From DAXETY01 sp051155755 (lineage in GTDB: Bacteria; Desulfobacterota; Desulfobacteria; Desulfobacterales; SG8-13), in assembly GCA_051155755.1 (NCBI GenBank), contig DAXETY010000087.1, positions 1-23,859 on the forward strand: DNA of 23,859 bases. The letters run 5' to 3'. The notes under the pieces were generated by a model. It saw nothing but the letters and a program-made list of their open reading frames with translations. It was not told the DNA's origin and did no database searches. Below are positions 1 to 7,768 of the stretch, piece after piece (the first letter of the stretch is position 1; the number at the start of each line of letters is the position of its first letter). The position numbers and the translations under genes were made by a program.

Positions 1-41
1 GTGGCCGGCCCTTATATGGTTCATCAAAGAAAGGTTTCGTA

Positions 42-63
42 GGGCGGGTCACTGTACCCGCCC
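42..63. repeat. GC-rich perfect hairpin downstream of nadK
   Basis: An 8-bp perfect inverted repeat (GGGCGGGT / ACCCGCCC) with a 6-base loop (CACTGT) lies past the 3' end of nadK. It could slow or stop transcription leaving nadK, but on the minus strand it is not followed by a proper T-run, so a terminator role is weak. The same architecture (GGGNGGGT, six bases ending in GT, ACCCNCCC) recurs at 23780-23801, which suggests a dispersed repeat family rather than a gene-specific terminator. Nothing else is seen in bases 1-131. Confidence 0.5.
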
Positions 64-131
64 GATGCCGGTGGAATGTTGCTTTCCATTTGGTCGGCTC
101 GCAGCCCGATGCGGTAAGATCGGCGATCCCG

Positions 132-983
132 CTAGACCCGGCCGCCGCTCCAATGCAGCTTGGCCTTCAGCACATCGTAGTAATTCTGTGTCGGTTCGGT
201 GATCATGTGGACGGGGTGTTGGCTTTGGCGGATGATAATGGTGTCTTCTGCCGTGATTTCGAGACCCTGCTGGCCGTCGCAGGTGAGCATGATGTCGGCG
301 GCGCGCTTTTCCAGGCGGATGGAGATAGTGGAGGAATTCGGGATGATCAGCGGTCGATTGGTCAGGGTGAACGGGCAGATCGGTGTCATCACGATCGCCG
401 GCACCGCCGGGTGCACCACGGGACCGCCGGCCGCCAGCGAGTAAGCGGTAGAGCCGGTGGGGGTTGCGATGATCAGGCCGTCGGCCCGGTAAATGGTCAG
501 GTAGTGATCGTCGATCGATGTTTCGATATTGGCCAGGCGCGCCAAGGCGCCTTTGTTGATCACCACGTCGTTGAGCACGGTTTCTTCCGCGCGCCGGCGT
601 TGGTTGCGCAACACCGTCACCAGAAGCCGCATGCGGGGCTGCGTGGTGAACTCGCCTTGCAGGATCGCTGCGATCAGCGGAATCAGGCGGTCTTCGGTGA
701 TTTCGGCCAGAAACCCGACCTCGCCGAATTTGACCCCCAACACCGGGATGCTGCGATCGCCGATCCAGCGTACGGCGCTTAAAAATGTGCCGTCGCCGCC
801 CAGAACGAGCACGCAATACAGATCCTCCGGTGTCGTCTGGCTGGCTTCCGGCGGATTGATGCCCCCCAGGCGGCTTTCGCGGCGAAGCACTTCCACCCCG
901 TTTTTCTGCAGCCACTGTTCGAGTTCGTCGGCCTTATCGGCTGCGTTGCGATCCGCCTTGACCACCATCCCGATTCGTTTCAT
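132..983 (-). CDS. nadK: NAD kinase
   Basis: ATP-dependent NAD kinase, which phosphorylates NAD+ to NADP+ in the cytosol and sets the NADP(H) pool. The 283-residue product is of normal length for bacterial NAD kinases. The family signature GGDGT is at residues 62-66, the LND motif of the NAD site is at 137-139, and the glycine-rich TPTGSTAYSLAAGGP block is at 174-188. The C-terminal part ends in the usual beta-rich domain. The ATG at 983 has AAAGGAGG eleven bases upstream, supporting this start. It is on the same strand as ahcY but separated by 389 bases that contain a terminator-like hairpin, so it probably has its own promoter. Identification is firm. Confidence 0.96.
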   Translation of the reverse strand: MKRIGMVVKADRNAADKADELEQWLQKNGVEVLRRESRLGGINPPEASQTTPEDLYCVLVLGGDGTFLSAVRWIGDRSIPVLGVKFGEVGFLAEITEDRLIPLIAAILQGEFTTQPRMRLLVTVLRNQRRRAEETVLNDVVINKGALARLANIETSIDDHYLTIYRADGLIIATPTGSTAYSLAAGGPVVHPAVPAIVMTPICPFTLTNRPLIIPNSSTISIRLEKRAADIMLTCDGQQGLEITAEDTIIIRQSQHPVHMITEPTQNYYDVLKAKLHWSGGRV

Positions 984-1128
984 TGCGTGAACGGCCTCCT
1001 TTCCGGGCTGTGATGCTCACGCGTTCGGCGCCGTGTCGTCAACGTAACAGTTTTTGGGGGGGGAGTAAAGGAAGCGGCGAGGAAAGAAAGCGCAGAGAGA
1101 ATGCGAGCCAAATCGGCGACAGGACGCG

Positions 1129-1338
1129 TTCAATTGGTTCAATTGGTTCAATTGGTTTAAAATCGGATTGGATCGAATCCTATGAAAAGCATTTCTTTCA
1201 CTGTTGACCGCTCACTCAATAACCAGAGAATTGGATAAAGTGAATCTTCCTAAAAAGCAGCGGAGATCACCGGCCATCGGCCGGTCATGTCTGCCCGCTG
1301 TCTTTTAAACCAATGAAACCAATTGAACCAATCGAACC
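1129..1338. repeat. Inverted pair of tandem 9-bp repeats (ATTGGTTCA family)
   Basis: The left arm (1129-1162) is three to four tandem copies of the 9-mer ATTGGTTCA ending in GGTTTAAAA. The right arm (1303-1338) begins TTTTAAACC and continues with the complementary units, so the arms are near-perfect reverse complements about 35 bases long, enclosing about 140 bases. The same unit forms a compact palindrome at 10790-10854 and a related 9-mer is found at the 3' end of panC (3974-3998). This looks like a dispersed, possibly mobilisable, simple-repeat family. Its function is unknown. Confidence 0.7.
1252..1300 (-). terminator. Probable intrinsic terminator of the panC-metK-ahcY transcript
   Basis: Read on the minus strand, the stem CAGCGG / CCGCTG (1295-1300 with 1258-1263) encloses an inner perfect 7-bp stem ACCGGCC / GGCCGGT (1269-1285, 3-base loop). 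It is followed by CTTTTTAGG, a short T-run at 1256-1252. Unpaired bases on both sides make a bulged structure, so efficiency is uncertain. It lies about 75 bases past the ahcY stop codon. Confidence 0.55.
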
Positions 1339-1372
1339 GATTTTCCGACAAAGGAATAACCGGCAAACCGAC

Positions 1373-2629
1373 CTACGTCCCCATCTCCCAGGACGACAGG
1401 TATTTCTTCTGTTCGGCGGTCAACTTGTCGATCTTTATACCCATTGCGGCCAGTTTTTCGCGGGCGATCTGCTCATCGATTTTTTCCGGCACGGGGTGAA
1501 CATCCTTGGCCAGGCGGCTGCCGGCTTTGACCATGTATTCGATGCACAGGGACTGGTTGGCAAAGCTCATGTCCATGACGCTGGATGGATGGCCTTCGGC
1601 GGCGGCCAGGTTGATCAGGCGGCCTTCCCCCAGCACATTGATGCGGCGGCCGTCTTCGAGCACGTGTTCTTCTACGAACGTGCGTACCTTGCGGGAGGTT
1701 TTCGTGATGGATTTGAGTCCGTCGAGATCCAGCTCTACGTTGAAGTGCCCCGAGTTGCAAACGATGGCACCGCCTTTCATCAATTCGAAGTGTTCCTTGC
1801 GGATGACATTGATGTCGCCGGTCAGCGTGCAGAAAAAATCACCGATCCGGGCTGCCTGCCGGATCGGCATCACGCGGAAGCCGTCCATGACAGCCTCGAT
1901 GGCCCGCAGCGGATCGACTTCGGTGATGATCACGTTGGCGCCCATGCCCTGGGCCCGCATGGCCACCCCACGGCCGCACCAGCCGTAGCCGCAGATCACG
2001 AAATTGGTGCCGGCCACCAGGCGGTTGGTGGCCCGGATGATGCCGTCGATGGTGCTCTGGCCGGTGCCGTAGCGGTTGTCGAAAAAATGCTTGGTGCGGG
2101 CGTCGTTAACGGCGATGATGGGATATTTGAGCACGCCGTTGGCTGCCATGCTGCGCAGGCGGATGACGCCGGTGGTGGTTTCTTCGGTGCCGCCCCGGAC
2201 CTCGGCGATCAACTCGGACCGATCGGTGTGAAGGGTGGAGACCAGATCGGCACCGTCATCCATGGTAAACTGCGGCCGGGTGTCGAGCACGGCATTGATG
2301 TGACTGTAATAGGTCTTGTTGTCTTCACCCTTGATGGCGAACACCGGGATCTTGTCGTGTTTCACCAGAGAGGCGGCCGTGTCGTCCTGGGTGCTCAGCG
2401 GATTGGAGGCGCACAGGGCCACTTTGGCTCCGCCGGCTTTCAGGGTCTGCATCAGGGCCGCGGTTTCGGTGGTCACGTGCAGGCAGGCGCCGATGCGAAT
2501 TCCTTTCAGCGGTTTTTCGGTTTCGAAGCGTTTGCGGATCCGGTCCAAAACCTGCATGCTCTGCTTGGCCCATTCGATGCGCAGCGCGCCGTCTCCAGCC
2601 AGTTTCAAGTCTTTGACATCATAGTCCAT
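1373..2629 (-). CDS. ahcY: Adenosylhomocysteinase (SAH hydrolase)
   Basis: NAD+-dependent S-adenosylhomocysteine hydrolase, which splits SAH into adenosine and homocysteine and so relieves product inhibition of methyltransferases. The 418-residue product is the short form, lacking the roughly 40-residue insertion of eukaryotic and many proteobacterial enzymes. The N-terminal HVTTETA motif (51-57), the NDARTKHFFDNRYG active-site region (175-188) and the NAD-binding GYGWCGRG loop (214-221) are all visible. The ATG at 2629 follows GGAGAGG. It lies 90 bases downstream of metK on the same strand, so the SAM-making and SAH-removing steps are probably co-transcribed. The C terminus ends in WEMGT rather than the common terminal Tyr. 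I looked for an SAH riboswitch in the metK-ahcY gap and saw none. Confidence 0.97.
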   Translation of the reverse strand: MDYDVKDLKLAGDGALRIEWAKQSMQVLDRIRKRFETEKPLKGIRIGACLHVTTETAALMQTLKAGGAKVALCASNPLSTQDDTAASLVKHDKIPVFAIKGEDNKTYYSHINAVLDTRPQFTMDDGADLVSTLHTDRSELIAEVRGGTEETTTGVIRLRSMAANGVLKYPIIAVNDARTKHFFDNRYGTGQSTIDGIIRATNRLVAGTNFVICGYGWCGRGVAMRAQGMGANVIITEVDPLRAIEAVMDGFRVMPIRQAARIGDFFCTLTGDINVIRKEHFELMKGGAIVCNSGHFNVELDLDGLKSITKTSRKVRTFVEEHVLEDGRRINVLGEGRLINLAAAEGHPSSVMDMSFANQSLCIEYMVKAGSRLAKDVHPVPEKIDEQIAREKLAAMGIKIDKLTAEQKKYLSSWEMGT

Positions 2630-2719
2630 CCGGTGTTTTCCTCTCCTGTTGCGTTGAGATCAATCTCGATATCGTCCGGCGTTCATCCGCCATCCAGCCA
2701 TGGTTGACGGCACGAATCA

Positions 2720-3889
2720 TCAAATGCCTGCCCGACTGCCAATCTCATCGGCCCGATCGGTTCGCTCCCAGGAAAATTCCGGTTCATTGCGACCGAAGTG
2801 ACCATAGGCGGCGGTTTTACGAAAGATCGGCCGCAAAAGATCCAGGTACTCGATGATCGCTGCCGGTCGCAGATCGAACATTTCCAGGATGATGTCGCGC
2901 ACCCGCCGCTGGGGAATTTTGCCGGTGCCCATCAGGTCCACCAGCACCGAGACCGGGTGGGCCACGCCGATGGCGTAAGCGATCTGAATTTCGCATTTTT
3001 TGGCCAGACCGGCCGCCACGATGTTTTTGGCGATGTGCCGGGCCATATAGGAGGCACTGCGATCGACCTTGGAGGGGTCCTTGCCGGAAAAACATCCGCC
3101 GCCATGGCTTCCCTGGCCGCCGTAGGTATCCACGATAATTTTGCGGCCGGTTAATCCACAGTCCCCCATGGGGCCACCGACGACGAATTTTCCGGTGGCG
3201 TTGATGAAATAGCGGGTGTCACCGTCAACCATCTCCAGGGGAATCACCTTCTTGATCACCTCTTCGATGATGGCTTCCCGCAGTTCTTCGTAAGTCACAT
3301 CCGGTTTGTGCTGGGCGGCGATCACGACGGTGTCGACCCGTTGCGGCTGACCGTTTTCGTATTCGATGGTAACCTGGCTCTTGCCGTCGGGACGCAGAAA
3401 ATCCAGGGCCCCGTTTTTGCGGACCTGGGCCATCCGGCGGCAGAGCTTGTGGGCGTAAAGAATCGGCATCGGCATCAGTTCGGGAGTCTCGTCGGTGGCA
3501 TAGCCGAACATCAACCCCTGGTCGCCGGCTCCCTGCTCTTTGAACAGGCCTTCGCCGATATTGACGCCCTGGGCGATGTCCGGAGACTGGTGACCGATAC
3601 TGGTAATGACCGAACAGGTCTGATAATCGAAGCCCATCCGCGAAGAATGATAACCGATGTCGCGAATGGTTTCCCGGACCACCTCCGGCATGTCGACATA
3701 ACAATCGGTGGTGATCTCGCCGGCGATGAAAGCCAGCCCGGTGGTGACCAGGGTTTCGCAGGCCACCCGGCAGTTCTTGTCCTGGGCCATGATGGCATCC
3801 AGGATGGCGTCGGAGATCGAGTCGGCGACCTTGTCCGGATGGCCTTCGGTAACTGATTCGGAGGTGAAAAAATACTGTTCGTTGTTCAT
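2720..3889 (-). CDS. metK: S-adenosylmethionine synthetase
   Basis: Methionine adenosyltransferase, which makes SAM from methionine and ATP in the cytosol. The 389-residue product has the standard length. The N-terminal ESVTEGHPDK motif (residues 11-20), the GAGDQG loop, DETPELMPMPI, GGPMGDCGLTGRKIIVDTYGG and the GGGCFSGKDPSKVDRSA phosphate loop are all present. The frame stays open far upstream, to about 4597, but that extension is antisense-like sequence overlapping panC. The start is set at the ATG at 3889, with AAGGAGA eight bases upstream and a protein beginning MNNEQYFFTS as in relatives. It follows panC by 74 bases and precedes ahcY, forming a methyl-cycle pair. Identification is firm. 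Confidence 0.97.
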   Translation of the reverse strand: MNNEQYFFTSESVTEGHPDKVADSISDAILDAIMAQDKNCRVACETLVTTGLAFIAGEITTDCYVDMPEVVRETIRDIGYHSSRMGFDYQTCSVITSIGHQSPDIAQGVNIGEGLFKEQGAGDQGLMFGYATDETPELMPMPILYAHKLCRRMAQVRKNGALDFLRPDGKSQVTIEYENGQPQRVDTVVIAAQHKPDVTYEELREAIIEEVIKKVIPLEMVDGDTRYFINATGKFVVGGPMGDCGLTGRKIIVDTYGGQGSHGGGCFSGKDPSKVDRSASYMARHIAKNIVAAGLAKKCEIQIAYAIGVAHPVSVLVDLMGTGKIPQRRVRDIILEMFDLRPAAIIEYLDLLRPIFRKTAAYGHFGRNEPEFSWERTDRADEIGSRAGI

Positions 3890-3963
3890 CGCAGGTTCTC
3901 CTTGCTCGCGGTATGGTCCTTTGAAACCTTGAATTTGCGTGGGTCGGACCGGTTGATCGCCGC

Positions 3964-4839
3964 TCACCTCGACTCGGATGGTTCGGATGGTTCGGATGCC
4001 GGCTTTAAAATGGTGTTGTCGATCAGCCGCGTGTTTCCGACTTTGACGGCCAGCGCCATCAGGGCCGGCGCATCGATGCGTTCGATCTCCACCAGTGATT
4101 CGGGGTCGCAGATCGAAATATAGTAGATCCGTGTATCGGGGTCCGTCAGGATGACCTCGGCTTCCCTGCGGATCGTTTCGGCTTTTTGAATTCCCTGGGC
4201 CACCAGCGCGGCTGCGTGCTGCAGCGACCGTGAAAGCCCCAGGGCCGTTTCCCGTAAGTCCGGGGTCAGGTAGGCATTGCGGGAACTCATGGCCAGGCCG
4301 TCGGATTCCCGTACGATGGGTCCGCCCAGGATCTCGATGTCGAGATTCAGATCTCGGACCATGCGCCGGATCACCAGCAGCTGCTGGTAGTCTTTTTCGC
4401 CGAATACCGCCACGTGTGGCTTGACGATGTGAAACAATTTGGTGACCACGGTGGCAACACCGGTGAAAAACACCGGTCGGCTGAGACCGCAAAGATGCTG
4501 CGGGAGGTGTTCCAGCGAAACATAGGTTTGATAACCTTCCGGATAAAGCGCTTCGGCCGTCGGGGTGAAAACGATGTCGGCCTGCTCCCGGCGACACAGC
4601 TCCAGGTCGCGATTCAGATCGCGCGGATAGGTTCCGTAGTCCTCGTTGGGTCCGAACTGGGCTGGATTGACAAAAATGCTGACCACGAGCCGGTCGGCCA
4701 CTTCCCGGGCAATACGCATCAGGGACAGGTGGCCTTCATGCAGAAACCCCATGGTCGGAACAAATCCGATACGGTGTCCCCCGCATCGCAGGGTTTCAGC
4801 CATGGACTGCATTTCGGCGATGTGTTCGATAACTTTGAT
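3964..4839 (-). CDS. panC: Pantoate-beta-alanine ligase (pantothenate synthetase), probable ATC start
   Basis: ATP-dependent joining of pantoate and beta-alanine to pantothenate, on the route to coenzyme A. PTMG, HEGHLSL, FVNPAQFGPNEDYGTYPRD, FFTGVATVVTKLF, FGEKDYQQL and the MSSRN motif of the ATP site are all present. The frame has an ATG at 4911 and one at 4878, but neither has a good ribosome site. The ATC at 4839 sits six bases after a perfect AGGAGG (4851-4846), gives a family-typical N terminus (IKVIEHIAEMQ), and places the PTMG proline at residue 28, the same as in E. coli PanC. I therefore prefer this non-standard start; the alternatives add 13 or 24 residues. The C-terminal SEPSEPSE tail is encoded by a 9-bp tandem repeat. 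It is the first gene of the panC-metK-ahcY set. Confidence 0.9.
   Translation of the reverse strand: MKVIEHIAEMQSMAETLRCGGHRIGFVPTMGFLHEGHLSLMRIAREVADRLVVSIFVNPAQFGPNEDYGTYPRDLNRDLELCRREQADIVFTPTAEALYPEGYQTYVSLEHLPQHLCGLSRPVFFTGVATVVTKLFHIVKPHVAVFGEKDYQQLLVIRRMVRDLNLDIEILGGPIVRESDGLAMSSRNAYLTPDLRETALGLSRSLQHAAALVAQGIQKAETIRREAEVILTDPDTRIYYISICDPESLVEIERIDAPALMALAVKVGNTRLIDNTILKPASEPSEPSESR
3974..3998. repeat. 9-bp tandem repeat in the 3' end of panC
   Basis: TCGGATGGT is repeated 2.8 times head to tail and encodes the SEPSEPSE tail of PanC on the minus strand. In the rotation GGTTCGGAT it resembles the intergenic 9-mer GGTTCRATT seen at 1129, 1303 and 10790. The tail lies outside the conserved PanC fold, so the repeat may have expanded without harm. 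Confidence 0.55.
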
Positions 4840-4943
4840 GGCAACCCTCCTGCCGGGTTCCGACGCAGCCGATCGCATAGTTTTGCGCCGCTTGCGATCC
4901 AACCGTTGCATGAACGCTGATGCTCACGGAACCAAAATGAAAC

Positions 4944-4972
4944 AGGTTAATAAACTCGGCCGCTCCTGTCAA
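4944..4972 (-). promoter_or_regulatory. Sigma-70-type promoter for panC
   Basis: On the minus strand, TTGACA (4972-4967) is followed after exactly 17 bases by TAACCT (4949-4944). The -35 is a perfect match and the -10 matches 4 of 6. Transcription would start near 4937, leaving about 100 bases of leader before the ATC start at 4839. The position in the divergent gap between panC and the antiporter gene fits. Confidence 0.6.
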
Positions 4973-5075
4973 TAATCGACTTGCCCCTGGAACGTCACGA
5001 TTAATTTGCCCCTGATTCGCTCCCCACGAAATCCATGTCCCGAATCGTCTCCGAATCCGAACCCTCCAAATCAAC

Positions 5076-5104
5076 TTGACATTTTCGCCTATATCTGGTG
5101 AATC
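5076..5104 (+). promoter_or_regulatory. Candidate promoter for the antiporter gene
   Basis: A perfect -35 TTGACA (5076-5081) is followed by a 17-base spacer and TGAATC (5099-5104), a weak -10. It is divergent from the panC promoter. Because it covers the GTG at 5098, it argues against that codon as the start of the antiporter gene. Confidence 0.4.
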
Positions 5105-5181
5105 AAACAAATTGTACTCACCGACAGGAGCCCTTTTTCCGGAAGACTGCGTGGATGGGAAGAGCGATGGGAGACACCGTG

Positions 5182-6666
5182 ATGCGCTGGTTCGTTGGTT
5201 GCCTGATTGTGTTCACCCTCATGCTGGTCGGTGTCTGCGGCGGCGCCGTGGCGGCAGAATCGGGCCACTCGGCCGCCGAACAGGCCCACGGCCAGGCGGA
5301 AACCGGCGCCCACGGTGCCGGTCATATGAACCTGGGCCGGCTGCTTCCGCTGTGGACCTGCATACCGTTTGCGGGCATGCTGCTGTCCATCGCGCTTTTC
5401 CCCCTGGTGGCACCGGAGTTCTGGCACCATCACTTCGGCAAGGTTGCCGCTTTCTGGGCCCTGGTGTTTGCCGCTCCATTTGTGGCCGTGTTCCACGGGG
5501 TTGCCGTCTACGAGATCATTCACATCATCCTGGCCGATTACGTGCCGTTCATCATTCTGCTTTGGTCCCTGTACACGGTCAGCGGGGGCATTCTGCTGCG
5601 CGGCACCCTGCAGGGCACACCGCTGGTGAACGTGATCCTGCTGCTCATCGGTACCATTCTGGCCTCGTGGATGGGTACCACCGGAGCGGCCATGCTGTTG
5701 ATTCGCCCGTTTCTGCGTGCCAACCGCAACCGCAAAAACCGCACATTCATGGTGGTGTTTTTCATCTTTCTGGTGGCCAACGTGGGCGGTTCGCTGACGC
5801 CGTTGGGAGATCCGCCGCTGTTTCTGGGATTTTTGCACGGCGTTTCGTTTTTCTGGACGTTCAACATCGCACCCCACATGCTGGTGGTCGTCGTAATTCT
5901 GCTGGCGATCTATTTCGTGCTCGACACCTATCATTATCGCAAGGAGGGCGCTCCGGTCGTCGATGACGGGGTCAAGGAGCCATTGAAGCTGGAAGGGGTA
6001 TACAATTTCCTGTTTCTGGCCGGCGTGGTTGGTTCGGTACTGATGAGCGGTATCGTGGATTGGGGTGATGTCAACACGCTGGGGGTGCACCGTGCCGTCC
6101 AGGACTGGGTGCGTGACGGACTGCTGATTGCCATGGGGATTCTTTCGCTGGTGTTCACTCCCTTGCGGCTGCGCGAAGAAAACGAGTTCACCTGGTTTCC
6201 GATCAAGGAGGTCGCCTACCTGTTTATCGGGATCTTCATTACCATGATTCCGTGTCTGCTGATCCTGAAGGCCGGTTCCCAGGGCGCGCTGGCATTTCTG
6301 ATCAATGCCGTACAGCGGCCGGCTCACTATTTCTGGGTGACCGGCACACTTTCGGCTTTTCTCGACAATGCGCCCACATACCTGACATTTTTTAACACCG
6401 CGCTGGGCAGCTTTTTTGCGGACCTAACCGAAGCCCAGGCGGTGCCGCTGTTAATGACCGACAAGGCCATATACCTGAAGGCCATCTCCAGCGGCGCGGT
6501 GTTTTTCGGGGCCTTCAGCTATATCGGCAATGCGCCCAACTTCATGGTGCGTTCCATTTCAGAGGAATCCGGTACGCCGATGCCGAGCTTTTTCGGCTAC
6601 ATACTCAAATACAGCCTGGTTTATCTGATTCCGACGTTTGTGCTGGTTACGCTGATCTTTTTTTAA
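5182..6666 (+). CDS. Sodium:proton antiporter, NhaD/ArsB (ion transporter) superfamily
   Basis: Inner-membrane secondary transporter, most like the large NhaD-like Na+/H+ antiporters. The 494-residue product starts with a signal- or anchor-type hydrophobic segment (MRWFVGCLIVFTLMLVGVCG), then a short His- and Ala-rich loop, then about eleven more hydrophobic segments. The block GGSLTPLGDPPLFLGFL (around residues 202-218) and the later FLDNAPTYLTFFN and SSGAVFFGAFSYIGNAPNFM half-loops are typical of this superfamily and carry transport residues. The frame opens at a GTG at 5098, but that overlaps a promoter. ATGs at 5155, 5167 and 5182 are possible, and GGGAG eight bases before 5182 favours it. 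The gene leads a stress-signalling cluster. Substrate specificity (Na+, or another ion or anion) cannot be settled from sequence alone. Confidence 0.85.
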   Translation: MRWFVGCLIVFTLMLVGVCGGAVAAESGHSAAEQAHGQAETGAHGAGHMNLGRLLPLWTCIPFAGMLLSIALFPLVAPEFWHHHFGKVAAFWALVFAAPFVAVFHGVAVYEIIHIILADYVPFIILLWSLYTVSGGILLRGTLQGTPLVNVILLLIGTILASWMGTTGAAMLLIRPFLRANRNRKNRTFMVVFFIFLVANVGGSLTPLGDPPLFLGFLHGVSFFWTFNIAPHMLVVVVILLAIYFVLDTYHYRKEGAPVVDDGVKEPLKLEGVYNFLFLAGVVGSVLMSGIVDWGDVNTLGVHRAVQDWVRDGLLIAMGILSLVFTPLRLREENEFTWFPIKEVAYLFIGIFITMIPCLLILKAGSQGALAFLINAVQRPAHYFWVTGTLSAFLDNAPTYLTFFNTALGSFFADLTEAQAVPLLMTDKAIYLKAISSGAVFFGAFSYIGNAPNFMVRSISEESGTPMPSFFGYILKYSLVYLIPTFVLVTLIFF

Positions 6667-6751
6667 CCCGGTATTTCATGAATAGGTTGAAGCCGGACAA
6701 CCCGAAAAATCGAAAAAGTCCCACCAAAATTCCTTCACCGGGAGTGAACCC

Positions 6752-7639
6752 ATGAAAATCGAAAAGATATTGTTTCATACCAATTTCCGGGAGTTGGCCT
6801 ACAACGCGCTCGAGGCGGTGATGGAAATCCAGAAGGCCGGACTGAAAACCGTGGTGCTCGTACACGTCATCCCCCGGGAGGAAGTCGCATTCGTACCTTA
6901 CGGTGGATACCTGAAAGACGAAGAAGAGCGCCTGGCGGAAATCGCGCGCACCCGTTTCGAAAACTGGCAGGAGGGGATTACGGACAGGGGCCTGAATTGT
7001 AAAATCCGCATCGAAACCGGCAATCTCAACGCGCGCCTTCTATCGGTCGCCGAGGAAGAGGGGGCCGATTGGATCGTGACCGGAAAGAAGAAGCGCAGCA
7101 CCTTCGAAAAAGTTTATGTTGGCGAGCATATTCTGGACCTGCTGCGTCGCAGCCCCGTGCCGATCCTCATGGGCAAGTACCTGGCCCGCTACGAATTCGA
7201 AGGCGAGGTGTTTACCCGGGTCAACGATCATCCTTACGACCGGCCGCTGCTGGCCACCGACTGGTCCGAGCCTTCCGAACGAGCCCTCGAGCTGCTTGCT
7301 TCTTTTAAAGGCCTTTCCAAGAAAGTGCTCGTAACCCATGTCATCGGAGCCAAACTCTCCAAGGGTCTGGAATCCGAAGCCGTCGACTTCCTGAAAAAGG
7401 AAAGCCGCAAACGCCTGGAAGAATACTGCCGCAAACTCAGGGATGCGGGTCTCGAAGCCGAACCGCTGCTGTCCATGGGAAAAACCGCCGCGGAAATCGT
7501 CCGTCTTTCCAGAAGCTACAGCGCCACGATGATTGCCATGGGCCGCACCGGTAAGGACTGGTTTAAAGAGTACTGGTTGGGGGGCGTGTCGCACCGGGTG
7601 GCGGAAACTTCGGAGCTGCCGGTACTGCTTGTCCCCTGA
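6752..7639 (+). CDS. Tandem universal stress protein (UspA family)
   Basis: A cytosolic protein of two Usp domains (roughly residues 1-145 and 160-295). Usp proteins bind ATP or AMP and modulate stress and energy responses. The second domain carries a near-complete nucleotide loop, GRTGKDWFKEYWLGG (Gx2Gx9G, final Ser replaced by Gly). The first has GKKKRSTFEKVYVGEH, lacking the second Gly, so it may not bind ATP. The ATG at 6752 follows GGGAGTG. It lies 85 bases after the antiporter gene, so probably the same transcript. It resembles the other tandem Usp at 12932 in length and in its first residues (M-K/R-I-E-K), so the two are likely paralogues bracketing the two-component genes. Confidence 0.88.
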   Translation: MKIEKILFHTNFRELAYNALEAVMEIQKAGLKTVVLVHVIPREEVAFVPYGGYLKDEEERLAEIARTRFENWQEGITDRGLNCKIRIETGNLNARLLSVAEEEGADWIVTGKKKRSTFEKVYVGEHILDLLRRSPVPILMGKYLARYEFEGEVFTRVNDHPYDRPLLATDWSEPSERALELLASFKGLSKKVLVTHVIGAKLSKGLESEAVDFLKKESRKRLEEYCRKLRDAGLEAEPLLSMGKTAAEIVRLSRSYSATMIAMGRTGKDWFKEYWLGGVSHRVAETSELPVLLVP

Positions 7640-7733
7640 TGCGGGTTGCGCGTTGTAAAATTTAAATCAGATGCTTACGACGCACGATGATTGATTTTAT
7701 GTTGACATTCCAACAACTTTGATTTTTTTTACT

Positions 7734-7768
7734 ATGAGCTATGAGCTATGAGCTATGAGCTATGAGCT
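7734..7768 (+). repeat. Five exact tandem copies of heptamer ATGAGCT abutting a kinase start codon
   Basis: Five perfect copies run from 7734 to 7768, and the next ATG (7769) starts the histidine kinase. Each copy supplies an ATG. In each of the upstream copies but the last, reading gives Met-Ser-Tyr-Glu-Leu then TGA, and that TGA overlaps the ATG two copies downstream (ATGA). From 7755 the TGA overlaps the real start at 7769. No other ribosome site is present, so the GAG triplets in the repeat may be the only Shine-Dalgarno-like bases. Two more copies (10863-10876) precede the next kinase gene. This is a likely slippage hotspot. Confidence 0.85.

Larger units (their letters stand above)
984..1372. 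other. Intergenic region with 9-bp repeats and a terminator
   Basis: No convincing gene lies in these 389 bases between nadK and ahcY. Short open frames here have no ribosome site and no recognisable protein. The region holds a tandem 9-bp repeat (unit ATTGGTTCA) at 1129-1162, its near reverse complement at 1303-1338, and between them a bulged hairpin that looks like the terminator of the ahcY transcript. A run of eight G lies around 1056-1063. A promoter for nadK should be in the part nearest 984, but I could not pick a convincing -35/-10 pair. Confidence 0.6.

Noticed and set aside
1313..2707. 464-residue plus-strand open frame
   Set aside because: It is the exact antisense of ahcY, has no known motifs and no ribosome site; GC-rich coding DNA often gives such shadow frames.
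2630..2719. Possible SAH or SAM riboswitch before ahcY
   Set aside because: The 90-base gap shows no recognisable conserved core of these riboswitches, only a ribosome site.
3890..4597. Long N-terminal extension of the metK frame
   Set aside because: It overlaps panC in another frame, resembles no protein, and a good ribosome site precedes the ATG at 3889.
7734..7768. Possible CRISPR-like repeat
   Set aside because: The unit is 7 bases with no spacers; it is a simple tandem repeat.
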